The notes under the pieces: model-generated
The model's database searches: none
Told to the model about the DNA's origin: nothing
What the model saw: the letters and a program-made list of their open reading frames with translations, nothing else
Translations under genes and position numbers: made by a program
Assembly (NCBI RefSeq): GCF_900604535.1
Contig: NZ_UWOT01000004.1
Coordinates: 222,362-286,361, forward strand
DNA: 64,000 nt
Source of the DNA: Romboutsia_E sp900604535
Lineage (GTDB): Bacteria; Bacillota; Clostridia; Peptostreptococcales; Peptostreptococcaceae
Direction: 5' to 3'
In this document: positions 25,609-34,623 of the stretch, in pieces
Layout: each line of letters starts with the position of its first letter
How positions within the stretch are numbered: position 1 is the stretch's first letter

Positions 25609-27197
25609 TATTCTTCTCCTCCTCCACAAGGCAACTTAAATCTAAAGGTTGCTCCACCTAAGCTATTATTAAAAGCTTCTATATCACCATTATGAGCTTC
25701 TATTATAGACTTACATATAGATAAACCTAACCCCACACCTCTTTTATCTAAAGACCTACCATTATTTTTGCTATAAAATCTATCAAATATATATTCTATA
25801 TCCTCGTCCTTTAATCCATATCCATTATCCTCAACTTCAAAGTATACATAATCATTTATTTTCATAACCTTTACTATTATTTCAGAATAATCTGGAGTAT
25901 ATCTAATTGCATTATCAATTATATTTATCAGTACCTGTTCTATTAATAATCCATCTACATTTAAAATAATTACTTCATCAGGTATATCTACATTAATCTT
26001 ATGATTTTTAGAGTATTTTTCAACTATAGAAATCGCTTCTGCTACTATTTCCTCAACAACTTCTAAGTTTTTTTTGATCTCTAATCTTCCTTCATCCACT
26101 TTAGTTATACTAATTATATTTTCAACAGATCTTGTTAGCCAACTTGCATCATCATAGATATTTTTTAAAAGATCTTTTTTAGTAACTTCATCTATAGACT
26201 CATAATTTTCTATCATAGCAGATGATGACCCCATTATTCCAGCTAATGGTGTTCTTAAATCATGTGATATAGATCTTAATAAATTACTTCTTAGTCTCTC
26301 TGTTTCAACAGCTAAATTTGCTTGTTTTGTTCTTTCATACAAATCTTCTCTTTCAATCGCTATAATAACTTGATTACAAATTGATTTTAATAGTAACTTT
26401 TCATTTTCTGTTAATGATTTCTTGTTAAAACATGCAACCCCTATAACCCCTAAGACATTGTCATTACTTTTTATTGGGTAGTTGAATATCAAAGCATCTT
26501 GATATAAATCAGTTCCTATTCCTGTCTCTTTACCTAATATAAAACTTTCCTTAAATGAACATTTTTCTAAAGGTGATTGAAATAGACTATGTCCATCTTC
26601 TTCTTTAAATTCATATATAACCGGTTTTTTTAGGTTCCCATCTGAATCAATTATAGAAGTGGCAACTGATTTACCTAATATATCTACTAAGCTTTTATTA
26701 CATACTTCTATGATTTCACATTTATTTTTTGCTTTTAATAATTTTTTACTATTTTTATATAGCAGTCTAATTTTATATTCTCTTAAATTAGATTTTTCTA
26801 CTTCCCTTTTTATTTTAGATGTTAATGTACTTGTTATTATAGCTGATATTAACATAATAAAAAAAGTTATTGGATAATCAGCTCTATATGCTAAAAAAGT
26901 ATAGTATGGTTCTGTAAAAAAGAAATTAAATATCAATACACCAAGTATAGATGATAAAATTCCAAATAAATACCCGTTTGTTATACTTGAGGAAAATAAA
27001 ACCCCTAGTATGATGACTAATATTATGCTCGATTCATTTAGTTGAATTTGCTTAAAAAACAACGCTATAAGCGTTGATATTGACATAATAAGTATAATTT
27101 TTAATAAATTTATTACTAATATATATTTTTTAGGTTTATTTTTTTTATAAGCATAGCTATTCTCTGTAACACTATCATATATATCATCTAAATCCAT
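25608..27197 (-). CDS. kdpD: KdpD-like sensor histidine kinase lacking the N-terminal KdpD domain
   Basis: 529 residues; ATG at 27197 chosen for its AAGGAGG. After ~25 residues come four close membrane helices of the DUF4118 type (~30-120), a GAF-like domain (~150-275), the phospho-acceptor His in SISHDLRTPLAGIMGSS, and a HATPase domain (NIIDNAIRYTP, DNGYGL, RGVGLGLSICKSI). Full-length KdpD has an extra ~350-residue N-terminal P-loop/Usp region, absent here, which in several bacteria carries nucleotide or c-di-AMP sensing. It has its own promoter. It probably controls the trk operon downstream via KdpE. Confidence 0.87.
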   Translation of the reverse strand: MDLDDIYDSVTENSYAYKKNKPKKYILVINLLKIILIMSISTLIALFFKQIQLNESSIILVIILGVLFSSSITNGYLFGILSSILGVLIFNFFFTEPYYTFLAYRADYPITFFIMLISAIITSTLTSKIKREVEKSNLREYKIRLLYKNSKKLLKAKNKCEIIEVCNKSLVDILGKSVATSIIDSDGNLKKPVIYEFKEEDGHSLFQSPLEKCSFKESFILGKETGIGTDLYQDALIFNYPIKSNDNVLGVIGVACFNKKSLTENEKLLLKSICNQVIIAIEREDLYERTKQANLAVETERLRSNLLRSISHDLRTPLAGIMGSSSAMIENYESIDEVTKKDLLKNIYDDASWLTRSVENIISITKVDEGRLEIKKNLEVVEEIVAEAISIVEKYSKNHKINVDIPDEVIILNVDGLLIEQVLINIIDNAIRYTPDYSEIIVKVMKINDYVYFEVEDNGYGLKDEDIEYIFDRFYSKNNGRSLDKRGVGLGLSICKSIIEAHNGDIEAFNNSLGGATFRFKLPCGGGEE

Positions 27198-27229
27198 ATA
27201 TAGATACCTCCTTATAACCACTTTATTAA

Positions 27230-27258
27230 ATTATATGTATAATTTAATAAAAACACAA
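27230..27258 (-). promoter_or_regulatory. Sigma-A type promoter of kdpDE
   Basis: On the minus strand TTGTGT (27253-27258), 17 bp, TATAAT (27230-27235), about 35 bp ahead of the kdpD ATG. Confidence 0.55.
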
Positions 27259-27265
27259 TATAAGT

Positions 27266-27315
27266 AAAAATGCATGCTTCAATCATATATTAACTTATAT
27301 GAATTGAAGCATGCA
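27266..27315 (-). terminator. Terminator after TPR gene
   Basis: Arms TGCATGCTTCAAT / ATTGAAGCATGCA with an inner CATATA/TATATG stem; T5 follows on the minus strand. It separates the TPR gene from kdpD. Confidence 0.75.
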
Positions 27316-27320
27316 CTTGA

Positions 27321-27707
27321 CTATATTCTTACTAAGTGACCTATGTTTTTCTCATCATATTCTATTTTATAAAACTCACTTTCATTGCTATAAATTTTAT
27401 CTCCGTAGTCTATATCTTCTATATTTAAACTATAGCGAAAGTTTGTTATTCTTTGTAGGTTTTTATCTGCTGATTTGAATGTTGGATCAAGATCATATGA
27501 TGCTCTATAGTGTTTTCTTGCTAAATCTAAGTTCCCTTGTAGCTCATACATAATACCTAGTAAATTATGAGCCTCTGGATTAGAATCATTTTCTAGTATA
27601 AGATTATATATATGATTTTTAGCTAATTTGTAATCATATTTTTTTAAGTAATTTATTGCTTTATCCATTTCTTCATAATAACTTATTTTATATTCAAACG
27701 ATAACAT
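27321..27707 (-). CDS. Small tetratricopeptide-repeat protein
   Basis: 128 residues with two or three TPR units (AINYLKKYDYKLAKNHIYNLI, NPEAHNLLGIMYELQGNLDLARKHYRASYDLDP) and a ~40-residue acidic tail rich in Tyr. No signal peptide. AAAGGAG lies before the ATG at 27707. TPR proteins act as protein-binding adaptors; the partner is unknown. It stands between trpS and kdpDE, and its upstream region carries AAGAT-like repeats resembling those at the trk promoter, hinting at shared control. Confidence 0.7.
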   Translation of the reverse strand: MLSFEYKISYYEEMDKAINYLKKYDYKLAKNHIYNLILENDSNPEAHNLLGIMYELQGNLDLARKHYRASYDLDPTFKSADKNLQRITNFRYSLNIEDIDYGDKIYSNESEFYKIEYDEKNIGHLVRI

Positions 27708-27819
27708 ATTATTGCTCCTTTTTTAATCATCTTTTATACTTAATATCTTATAAAATCTTATATAAATATGGTATTAAGATAATTAATATAGGATAAAGAT
27801 TCTGTTAAATTTTAATATA

Positions 27820-28836
27820 TTACATATTAAAGTAATTTACTCCTATAGCATCTCTGACTTCTTTTAAAGTATATGTTGCTACATTCCTTGCAACATTACT
27901 TCCTTCTTTTAAAATTTCATATAAATAGTCTCTATCCTTTTCATATTCTTTTCTTCTATTCCTAATTGGCTCTAACTGTGATTGTAGTACTTCATTTAGA
28001 TATTTTTTTACCTTTATATCACCTAATCCACCCCTTGTATAATTTTCTTTTAATTCTTCTAGATATATTCTATCTTTACAGAATATGTCTAAATATGTGA
28101 ATACTGTATTATTTTTAATGTTTCCTGGATCTTCAATCCTTATATGATTTGGGTCCGTGTACATATTCATAACCTTGCTATTTATAGTATCTGGATCATC
28201 ACTTAAGTATATAGCATTACCTAATGATTTACTCATTTTAGATTTTCCATCAATCCCTGGCATTCTAGCTGCATTTCCCTTAGGATATATACCTTTTGGT
28301 TCTATAAGAATCTCCCCATATATAGAGTTAAAACTTCTAACTAATTCCCTTGTTTGCTCTATCATAGGCTCTTGATCTTCTCCAACTGGAACTATACTAG
28401 CTTTAAATGCAGTTATATCTGCTGCTTGACTTACTGGATATATAAGAAATCCTGCTGGTATACTCGCTTGAAAATTTCTTTGTTTAATTTCATATTTTAT
28501 AGTTGGGTTTCTTTCAAGTCTAGATACTGTAACTAAATTTAAATAGTGCATTGTTAACTCATTAAGTTCAGGTATTTGAGATTGTATAAATATATTTGAT
28601 TTACTTGGATCTATACCAACTGATAAGTAATCTAATAAAACTTCTAATAAGTTATTTCTTATTTTCTCTGGATTTCTTGCATTATCAGTTAACGCTTGTT
28701 GGTCTGCTATCATTATAAACATTTCATATTTATCTGTATTTTGAAGCTCAACTCTATTTTTTAATGAACCTGTGTAGTGTCCTAAATGTAATTTTCCTGT
28801 AGGTCTATCCCCTGTTAATATAACCTCTTTATTCAT
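27820..28836 (-). CDS. trpS: Tryptophanyl-tRNA synthetase
   Basis: 338 residues, normal for bacterial TrpRS. Class I signatures: the HIGH equivalent LHLGHYTGS with GDRPTGK just before, the central IPVGEDQEPMIEQTRELVRSFN-like segment (VPVGEDQEPMIEQ), and KMSKS in DGKSKMSKSLGNAI. AAGGAGATG precedes the ATG. A hairpin with a T-run lies only about 25 bp upstream of the start, leaving no room for a promoter after it, so trpS transcription must pass this hairpin. No T-box core sequence was found. Confidence 0.96.
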   Translation of the reverse strand: MNKEVILTGDRPTGKLHLGHYTGSLKNRVELQNTDKYEMFIMIADQQALTDNARNPEKIRNNLLEVLLDYLSVGIDPSKSNIFIQSQIPELNELTMHYLNLVTVSRLERNPTIKYEIKQRNFQASIPAGFLIYPVSQAADITAFKASIVPVGEDQEPMIEQTRELVRSFNSIYGEILIEPKGIYPKGNAARMPGIDGKSKMSKSLGNAIYLSDDPDTINSKVMNMYTDPNHIRIEDPGNIKNNTVFTYLDIFCKDRIYLEELKENYTRGGLGDIKVKKYLNEVLQSQLEPIRNRRKEYEKDRDYLYEILKEGSNVARNVATYTLKEVRDAIGVNYFNM

Positions 28837-28860
28837 ATTTACATCTCCTTATAAATTTAT

Positions 28861-28892
28861 AAAAAAACTCCATCCTATATAGGACAGAGTTT
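28861..28892 (-). terminator. Hairpin with T-run between HAD gene and trpS
   Basis: Arms AAACTC / GAGTTT and TCCT / AGGA with a 2x2 mismatch, followed on the minus strand by seven T. It ends about 25 bp before trpS, so it may be a leaky terminator or an attenuator. Confidence 0.6.
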
Positions 28893-28927
28893 CTAATTGC
28901 CAACTAATTTGTCTAAAGATTTAATTC

Positions 28928-29722
28928 TTAATAGTTTGTTAGATAATTATTTAATGCTTCTACTACCCCATCTTCATCATTAGACTTTGCCTCATAACTA
29001 CAAACTTCCTTTAACTTTGGATGAGCATTTGCCATTGCATAACTATGTTTACATTCTTGCATCATTTCATAATCATTTAAATAATCTCCAAATGCCATGC
29101 ATTCATCATATGATATAGAATAAATCTCTTGAAGTCTTTTTATTGCTTGGCCTTTGTTTATATCAAGATTCATAAAATCTACCCAATTCTCACCTGATAA
29201 GCAAACAAGTAATTTATCACTAAATTTTTGTAATTTAGGATAGCTATTTTTTTCGGCTCCATTTCCATCATAAACTGCTATTTTACATATTCTATCTTTA
29301 TTTATTACTTCTAATATATTCTCTACTATTTCCAAATGTTCATAATACATTTTTGCATTATATAAAAATTCTGTATCATCATTTTCAACATATGCTGATT
29401 TTTCCCCACATAATATAGGATATACATTATCCATTTTTCTTATTAATTGAATTGGTTCAATTAAGTTTTCTTCATATATCTCACTAATAAATATACTCTC
29501 TTCACCTTCAAATACTATCGAACCATTATCACTTATAAATATTAAATCATTTTTTATCTCTTCAAATATTTTTAATAAATTATAATATTGTCTACCACTT
29601 GCTATTGCAAATTTAACATTCTTTTCCTTTAATTTATTTATTGTTTCAAATAAATTTGGTGATAATTCTTTTTTACTATTTAACAAAGTTCCATCCATAT
29701 CTGCTGCTACTAATTTTATCAT
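28928..29722 (-). CDS. Cof-type HAD-IIB phosphatase
   Basis: 264 residues. HAD motif I in VAADMDGTLLNSKKE, motif II Ser/Thr region FAIASGRQYYN, motif III Lys near INKGQAIKRLQ, motif IV GDYLNDYEMMQ, then SYAMANAHPKLKEVC and the ending NDEDGVVEALNNYL, the full Cof/YidA signature. These are sugar- or flavin-phosphate phosphatases with broad range, so the substrate is open. The gene lies 90 bp upstream of trpS, separated by the hairpin. Confidence 0.92.
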   Translation of the reverse strand: MIKLVAADMDGTLLNSKKELSPNLFETINKLKEKNVKFAIASGRQYYNLLKIFEEIKNDLIFISDNGSIVFEGEESIFISEIYEENLIEPIQLIRKMDNVYPILCGEKSAYVENDDTEFLYNAKMYYEHLEIVENILEVINKDRICKIAVYDGNGAEKNSYPKLQKFSDKLLVCLSGENWVDFMNLDINKGQAIKRLQEIYSISYDECMAFGDYLNDYEMMQECKHSYAMANAHPKLKEVCSYEAKSNDEDGVVEALNNYLTNY

Positions 29723-29809
29723 AAATATATTTCCCCCTTGTGGTCTAATTCATAAAATACTCTACCTATATATTATAATATAACCATAAAAATTACTTGC
29801 TTTAAATAT

Positions 29810-30727
29810 CTATACAAAAGATAATACTATACACCACATAGGTATTGCAAGCATTGAAAGTATTGTTGTTAAAACGACACATTTACTTGCAAACTCTGCA
29901 TCTCCACCATATTTAGATGCTAAAATTGCAGTTGTACTTCCAGCAGGCATACCAGCTAAAACAACTGCTACTCCCGTTATTAAAGATTGTATATTAGTTA
30001 TTTTACATCCAACTAAAACTATAAGGGGGATTATAATTAATCTTAATAAAGAAAATGCCCACATAAGCTTTGATGACATATCTTTTATATCAACATCTGC
30101 AAGTATTGAACCTATTAAAATCATGGATATTGATGTTGTACATCCGCTAATACTTTTAATAGTATCACTTAAAAATATCGGTAATTTAATTTGAAATATC
30201 ATAATAATAAGCCCTATTCCAACTGCTACTATACATGGATGAGTTACTACTTTTTTTATTAAGTCTTTTTTACTAGAGGATTCAGTAAAATAAGAAAGTC
30301 CTGCAGACCACATTACAATTCTTTGAGGTATTAAGTAAATAGATGCGTATAAAAGTCCCATCGATCCATAAATTCCTTCTGCTACAGGATTACCTAAGAA
30401 TCCTGCGTTAGAACAAACAGTTGCATATTGAAGTACTGTACGTCTTTCCTTATTAACCTTTTGAAATAATGTAGAGCTTAGAAATGTGCATACAAATTGA
30501 AGTAAACAAGATACTAATAGAATAGTTATTCCATTTATCAATATATCTTTTGAAAATTCAACATAAAAAGAATTTATAACATTACATGGTAAGATAACAT
30601 TTATAACAATATCAGTAATAACATTTTTTCCTTATTCCGTAATAACATCTTTCTTTTTTAATACTATACCAATTACAACTAGTAAAAACATCATAATTTG
30701 CAAATTAATCAATCCACTAAAATCCAT
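29810..30727 (-). pseudogene. AEC (auxin efflux carrier) family transporter split by an in-frame TAA
   Basis: The distal 243 codons encode most of an AEC permease (CSNAGFLGNPVAEGIYG, SMILIGSILADVDIKD, LAGMPAGSTTAILASKYG). The missing N-terminus lies upstream in the same frame: ATG at 30727, MDFSGLINLQIMMFLLVVIG, then GAA TAA GGA, where the TAA (30632-30634) is the only interruption, then VITDIVINVILPCNVINSF joining the rest. A single nonsense change thus splits a ~305-residue gene. Internal initiation at TTG 30541 would give a protein lacking the first helices. Family substrates are often malate or other organic anions; none shown here. Confidence 0.8.
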
Positions 30728-30801
30728 AAATATATATTATCCTCCCAAAATTAACATTTTTTATAATCTAGCTTAATATTATACTCTTATTTCTTAAAAA
30801 T

Positions 30802-30836
30802 AAAAATGGCTAAACAGAATCTGTTTAGCCATTTTT
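30802..30836 (-). terminator. Terminator after rlmD
   Basis: 16-bp arms AAAAATGGCTAAACAG and its complement with a 3-base AAT loop; five A/T residues at each foot allow function in both directions. Confidence 0.85.
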
Positions 30837-30854
30837 GATCATATTAGTGTATTT

Positions 30855-32213
30855 TTATTGTACTTTTTTTAACTTAACTATAGTTTCAACATGAGGAGTA
30901 TTTGGGAACATATCCATACACTTAACTTTTTCTACATCATATCCAAACTTTTTAAATTCAACTAAGTCTAAAACTAAAGTCTTTGGATTACATGAAATAT
31001 AAACTATTTCTTTCGCACCAAATCCTGATATATCCCTTATAGCATCTTTATGAACACCTGGTCTTGGTGGATCAACTATTATTAAATCAGGCTTAACTTT
31101 AAAGTTTTTAACAGTCTTAGCAACATCACCTGCTACAAATTCACAATTATCTAATCCATTTAATTTAGCATTATTATTAGCTGCAACAACTGCTTCCTCT
31201 ATTAATTCGATTCCGTAAACTTTTTTAGCTGCACCAGCCATAACTTGTCCTATTGTTCCTGTACCACTATATAAGTCAAATACTACTTTATTTTCATGAT
31301 CACCTACAAACTCTCTAGCTATTGTATAAAGTTTTTCAGCTCCTTTAGTATTTGTCTGGAAGAATGAGAATGGAGATATTGTAAATTTAAGTCCTAATAG
31401 TTCTTCATTGATATAATCTCTACCATGTAATACTCGTAATTCATCACATTGAACTGCATCAGCAAGCCCATCATTTATAGTATGCAATATACTTACTATT
31501 TCTGCATCTGTATCAAGATTTAATAACATTTCTTTATATTCAGTCATATCAAAATCTTCTTGAGATGAAGTAACTATATTAACCATTAATTCATTAGTGT
31601 TTATACCTTTTCTCACAACAAGATTTCTAAGGTATCCTTTATGGCTCATACATCTGTAATATGGCAATTTTTTTTCATCAAAATATTTAACAGTTGAAGT
31701 TAATACTTTTATAAAATCCTTATCTACTAGTAAACATCCATCAACAGTTAATATATCTATGTGTCTACCTTTTTTATGAAGACCTAATGTAAGTGGTCCA
31801 TCTTTCATTTCATCTCCAAAAGTGTACTCCATTTTATTTCTATAAAGCCTATTTTGAGGGCTACCCTCTATCCCTAAAAATTGGAATCCAAATATATCTT
31901 GACTTAAAAATAAGTCCATAACTTGTCTTTCTTTTATTTCAAGTTGCTTTTCATATGGAACAGATAATATAGAGCACCCTCCACATTCTCCAAAATGTTT
32001 ACAAGTAGTTGCTGTTTCTATTGGTGATTTTTCTAATACTTCTATCATCTTAACTTCTGCTTTTTTACTTCTAGCCTTTTTTACTACCGCTTTAACTTTT
32101 TGTCCACTTATTCCGCCCTTCATGTGGATTTCTCTCTTATCTAGCATACTAACAGTAGTTCCGCCAAACTCCATTTTATCTACTTCAAATTCAATTATGT
32201 CTCTTCTTTTCAC
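30855..32213 (-). CDS. rlmD: 23S rRNA (uracil-1939-C5)-methyltransferase, RlmD/RumA-like
   Basis: 452 residues; start GTG at 32213 behind GCGGAGG. An N-terminal TRAM RNA-binding domain (~1-60) precedes an iron-sulfur Cys motif in CKHFGECGGCSIL, then a SAM-dependent methyltransferase core: FDLYSGTGTIGQVM, IIVDPPRPGVH and the catalytic Cys in VYISCNPKTL. It methylates uracil-C5 in 23S rRNA or tRNA; RlmCD and RlmD are hard to tell apart by sequence alone. It follows a pseudouridine synthase gene by 32 bp, an RNA-modification operon. Confidence 0.9.
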   Translation of the reverse strand: MKRRDIIEFEVDKMEFGGTTVSMLDKREIHMKGGISGQKVKAVVKKARSKKAEVKMIEVLEKSPIETATTCKHFGECGGCSILSVPYEKQLEIKERQVMDLFLSQDIFGFQFLGIEGSPQNRLYRNKMEYTFGDEMKDGPLTLGLHKKGRHIDILTVDGCLLVDKDFIKVLTSTVKYFDEKKLPYYRCMSHKGYLRNLVVRKGINTNELMVNIVTSSQEDFDMTEYKEMLLNLDTDAEIVSILHTINDGLADAVQCDELRVLHGRDYINEELLGLKFTISPFSFFQTNTKGAEKLYTIAREFVGDHENKVVFDLYSGTGTIGQVMAGAAKKVYGIELIEEAVVAANNNAKLNGLDNCEFVAGDVAKTVKNFKVKPDLIIVDPPRPGVHKDAIRDISGFGAKEIVYISCNPKTLVLDLVEFKKFGYDVEKVKCMDMFPNTPHVETIVKLKKVQ

Positions 32214-32245
32214 TGTATTTCCTCCGCTAAATTATATATTTAAAA

Positions 32246-32968
32246 CTATCTTTCTTCTATTAGTTTTATTTCTTCCTCAGTTAACTCTCTATACTCTCCT
32301 AAAGCTAAACTTTCATCTAATTTTAATTTTCCCATAGAAAGTCTTTTTAAGTATACTACTTTTTTACCTACACTCTCAAACATTCTTTTTACCTGGTGGA
32401 ATTTTCCTTCATGTATAGTTAATTCTATTTCTGACTCTTCATCACTTTTCAATATTTTTAATTGTGAAGGCATAGTCTCATACCCATCATCTAAAATAAC
32501 ACCTTTTTCAAATGCCCTTATATCTTCATCAGTAACTACTCCATCTATTTTAGCATAATAAGTTTTTGGTACATGCTTTTTAGGAGATAAAACTCTATGA
32601 GATAATTGACCGTCATTAGTAAGTACTAATAATCCTTCAGTATCTTTATCTAATCTACCAACTGGAAATGGTTCAAATACCAAGTATGAAGAATCTATTA
32701 AATCTAGTACTATAGGATCTCTTTTATCAAAAGTTGCACTTATATATCCATCTGGCTTATTCATCATTAGATATATGAATTCTCTATATGTAACTTTTTC
32801 TCCATTAAATAATATTTCATCTTTTTCTGTATCTACTTGTAATCCTGGATTAGATACAGTTTTTCCATTAACTACTATGATACCTTGCTTGCAATACTTT
32901 TTTATCTCCGCTCTACTTCCACAACCTATATTTGAAAGTACTTTATCAATACGTAATTTTTTTGCCAT
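32246..32968 (-). CDS. RsuA/RluB/E/F family rRNA pseudouridine synthase
   Basis: 240 residues. An S4 RNA-binding domain comes first (LRIDKVLSNIGCGSRAEIKKYC, ending VNGKTVSNPGLQV), then the catalytic domain with the Asp in GRLDKDTEGLLVLTNDG, followed by HRVLSPKKHVPKTYYA and HEGKFHQVKRMFE. Size and motifs fit RsuA, which modifies U516 of 16S rRNA, but RluB-type relatives cannot be excluded. AAGGAAAGG precedes the ATG. Upstream partner of rlmD. Confidence 0.88.
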   Translation of the reverse strand: MAKKLRIDKVLSNIGCGSRAEIKKYCKQGIIVVNGKTVSNPGLQVDTEKDEILFNGEKVTYREFIYLMMNKPDGYISATFDKRDPIVLDLIDSSYLVFEPFPVGRLDKDTEGLLVLTNDGQLSHRVLSPKKHVPKTYYAKIDGVVTDEDIRAFEKGVILDDGYETMPSQLKILKSDEESEIELTIHEGKFHQVKRMFESVGKKVVYLKRLSMGKLKLDESLALGEYRELTEEEIKLIEER

Positions 32969-33187
32969 TTATATTACCTTTCCTTAAGTAAAAATTTTGA
33001 CCTCATTTAACAATATAACCATCATTTACGGTAGTTATAATAAAAATTTCTTCTCATACTAATTTATAGATATTATTATACTTTTATTTTAAAGTTATTA
33101 CAATTTACTATATACCTTTTTTTATTTTAAAGTTATAATATAGAAGATGGGTAAATTTTATAAATATCGTTTTATGGAGGTTTAACT

Positions 33188-34051
33188 ATGTTAGTTTCTG
33201 CTAAAGAAATGTTAAATAAAGCAAGAGAAGGGAAATATGCTGTAGGTCAATTCAACATAAACAACTTAGAATGGACTAAGGCAATATTATTAACAGCTCA
33301 AGAAAACAATTCACCAGTTATATTAGGTGTATCTGAAGGTGCTGGAAAATACATGGGTGGTTATAAAACTATAGTTGGAATGGTAAATGGAATGTTAGAA
33401 GAATTAAACATAACAGTTCCAGTTGCTCTTCACTTAGACCATGGTAGCTATGAAGGAGCATTAAAAACAATAGAAGCAGGATTCTCTTCTGTTATGTTTG
33501 ATGGTTCTCACTACTCTATAGAAGAAAATATATCTAAAACAAAAGAAATAATATCAATAGCAAATTCTAAAGGTATATCTGTAGAAGCAGAAGTTGGTTC
33601 TATAGGTGGAGAAGAAGATGGTGTTGTTGGTGCTGGTGAAATAGCAGATCCTGCTGAATGTAAGCAAATAGCTGAATTAGGTGTTGATATGTTAGCTGCT
33701 GGTATAGGTAATATACATGGTAAATATCCAGAAAACTGGGCAGGGTTAAACTTCGATGCTCTTGCTGCTATAAACGAAGCTACAGGTGAAATGCCATTAG
33801 TATTACATGGTGGTACTGGTATACCTGAAGATATGATAAAAAAAGCTATATCATTAGGGGTTTCTAAAATAAATGTTAATACAGAGTGTCAATTAGTATT
33901 TGCTGATGCTACTCGTAAATACATAGAATCTGGAAAAGATTTAGAAGGTAAGGGATTTGACCCTCGTAAATTATTAGCTCCAGGATTTGAAGCTATAAAA
34001 GCATGTGTTAAAGAAAAAATGGAATTATTCGGTTCAATAAATAAAGCATAA
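33188..34051 (+). CDS. fba: Class II fructose-bisphosphate aldolase
   Basis: 287 residues. A zinc aldolase of glycolysis splitting fructose 1,6-bisphosphate into two triose phosphates. Motifs: YAVGQFNINNLEW, LHLDHGSYEGA with zinc-binding His and catalytic Asp, VMFDGSHYSIEENI, EAEVGSIGGEEDG, GNIHGKYPE, LVLHGGTGIPEDMIKKAISLGVSKINVNTE. TATGGAGG precedes the ATG. Codons are strongly biased to A/T-ending preferred forms, as in highly expressed genes. Alone on the plus strand and followed by a strong terminator. A TATAAT at 33134-33139 could be its -10. Confidence 0.95.
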   Translation: MLVSAKEMLNKAREGKYAVGQFNINNLEWTKAILLTAQENNSPVILGVSEGAGKYMGGYKTIVGMVNGMLEELNITVPVALHLDHGSYEGALKTIEAGFSSVMFDGSHYSIEENISKTKEIISIANSKGISVEAEVGSIGGEEDGVVGAGEIADPAECKQIAELGVDMLAAGIGNIHGKYPENWAGLNFDALAAINEATGEMPLVLHGGTGIPEDMIKKAISLGVSKINVNTECQLVFADATRKYIESGKDLEGKGFDPRKLLAPGFEAIKACVKEKMELFGSINKA

Positions 34052-34070
34052 TTCTTAAACTATATATTAT

Positions 34071-34111
34071 AAATGTAAAAGGGAATGTTTTAAACATTCC
34101 CTTTTACATTT
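34071..34111. terminator. Bidirectional terminator after fba
   Basis: 20-bp perfect arms (AAATGTAAAAGGGAATGTTT and complement) with a one-base centre, between the convergent stops of fba and the next gene. Confidence 0.85.
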
Positions 34112-34112
34112 A

Positions 34113-34598
34113 CTAGCTATAAAATTTAGATGCTCCTACTAACTGTCTTTTAGATACTATTTTTGCTAAGTTCGTAAGTGATGATATCTTTATATCTTCA
34201 AAGCTTACTAAAAATACAAACTTAAAGTCTGTAAATTCTTGATCAATATTATAAACATCAAAGAAACATCTTATATTATCCACTAAATATTTATCTTGTA
34301 ACTCAGCTTCAATTTCATCTGTTGCATCCTTTAAATAAACTCTTATATCATCAAAAATAACATCGAAGTAAGATTCATCTATATTTTCTCCCATTTCATC
34401 TAACAACTCTTCTATCTCTTCCATAGAAAATATATCTTCTGATAATTTACAATCAAATGCCATCATATTATTTTGTTTTATACTATTTGATATATCTTGT
34501 ACATATTCAAAATCTGGGCGCAAATTTAAAATATCCTTTACTTCATTGCTATTCGCTCGAAAATTTCCTTTTCTGTTTTTTAATTTTAACTCTATCAT
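34113..34598 (-). CDS. Hypothetical acidic protein
   Basis: 161 residues, not recognised. It is acidic, with Asp/Glu-rich centre (EEIEELLDEMGENIDES, DDIRVYLKDATDEIEAEL), no Cys cluster, no signal peptide and no membrane segment. A good GGGGGAGG ribosome binding site precedes the ATG at 34598, supporting it as a real gene. The nucleotidase gene ends 26 bp upstream, so the pair is probably co-transcribed. Function unknown. Confidence 0.7.
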   Translation of the reverse strand: MIELKLKNRKGNFRANSNEVKDILNLRPDFEYVQDISNSIKQNNMMAFDCKLSEDIFSMEEIEELLDEMGENIDESYFDVIFDDIRVYLKDATDEIEAELQDKYLVDNIRCFFDVYNIDQEFTDFKFVFLVSFEDIKISSLTNLAKIVSKRQLVGASKFYS

Positions 34599-34623
34599 TA
34601 AATCGCCTCCCCCATAATAAGTG

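Noticed and set aside
28837..28927. T-box riboswitch for trpS
   Set aside because: The space is only about 90 bp and no AGGGTGG-type T-box core is present; only a terminator-like hairpin is seen.
33061..33140. Repeated TTTTATTTTAAAGTTAT upstream of fba as an operator
   Set aside because: Two copies exist but in such AT-rich DNA, without a matching regulator or a good -35, chance is likely.
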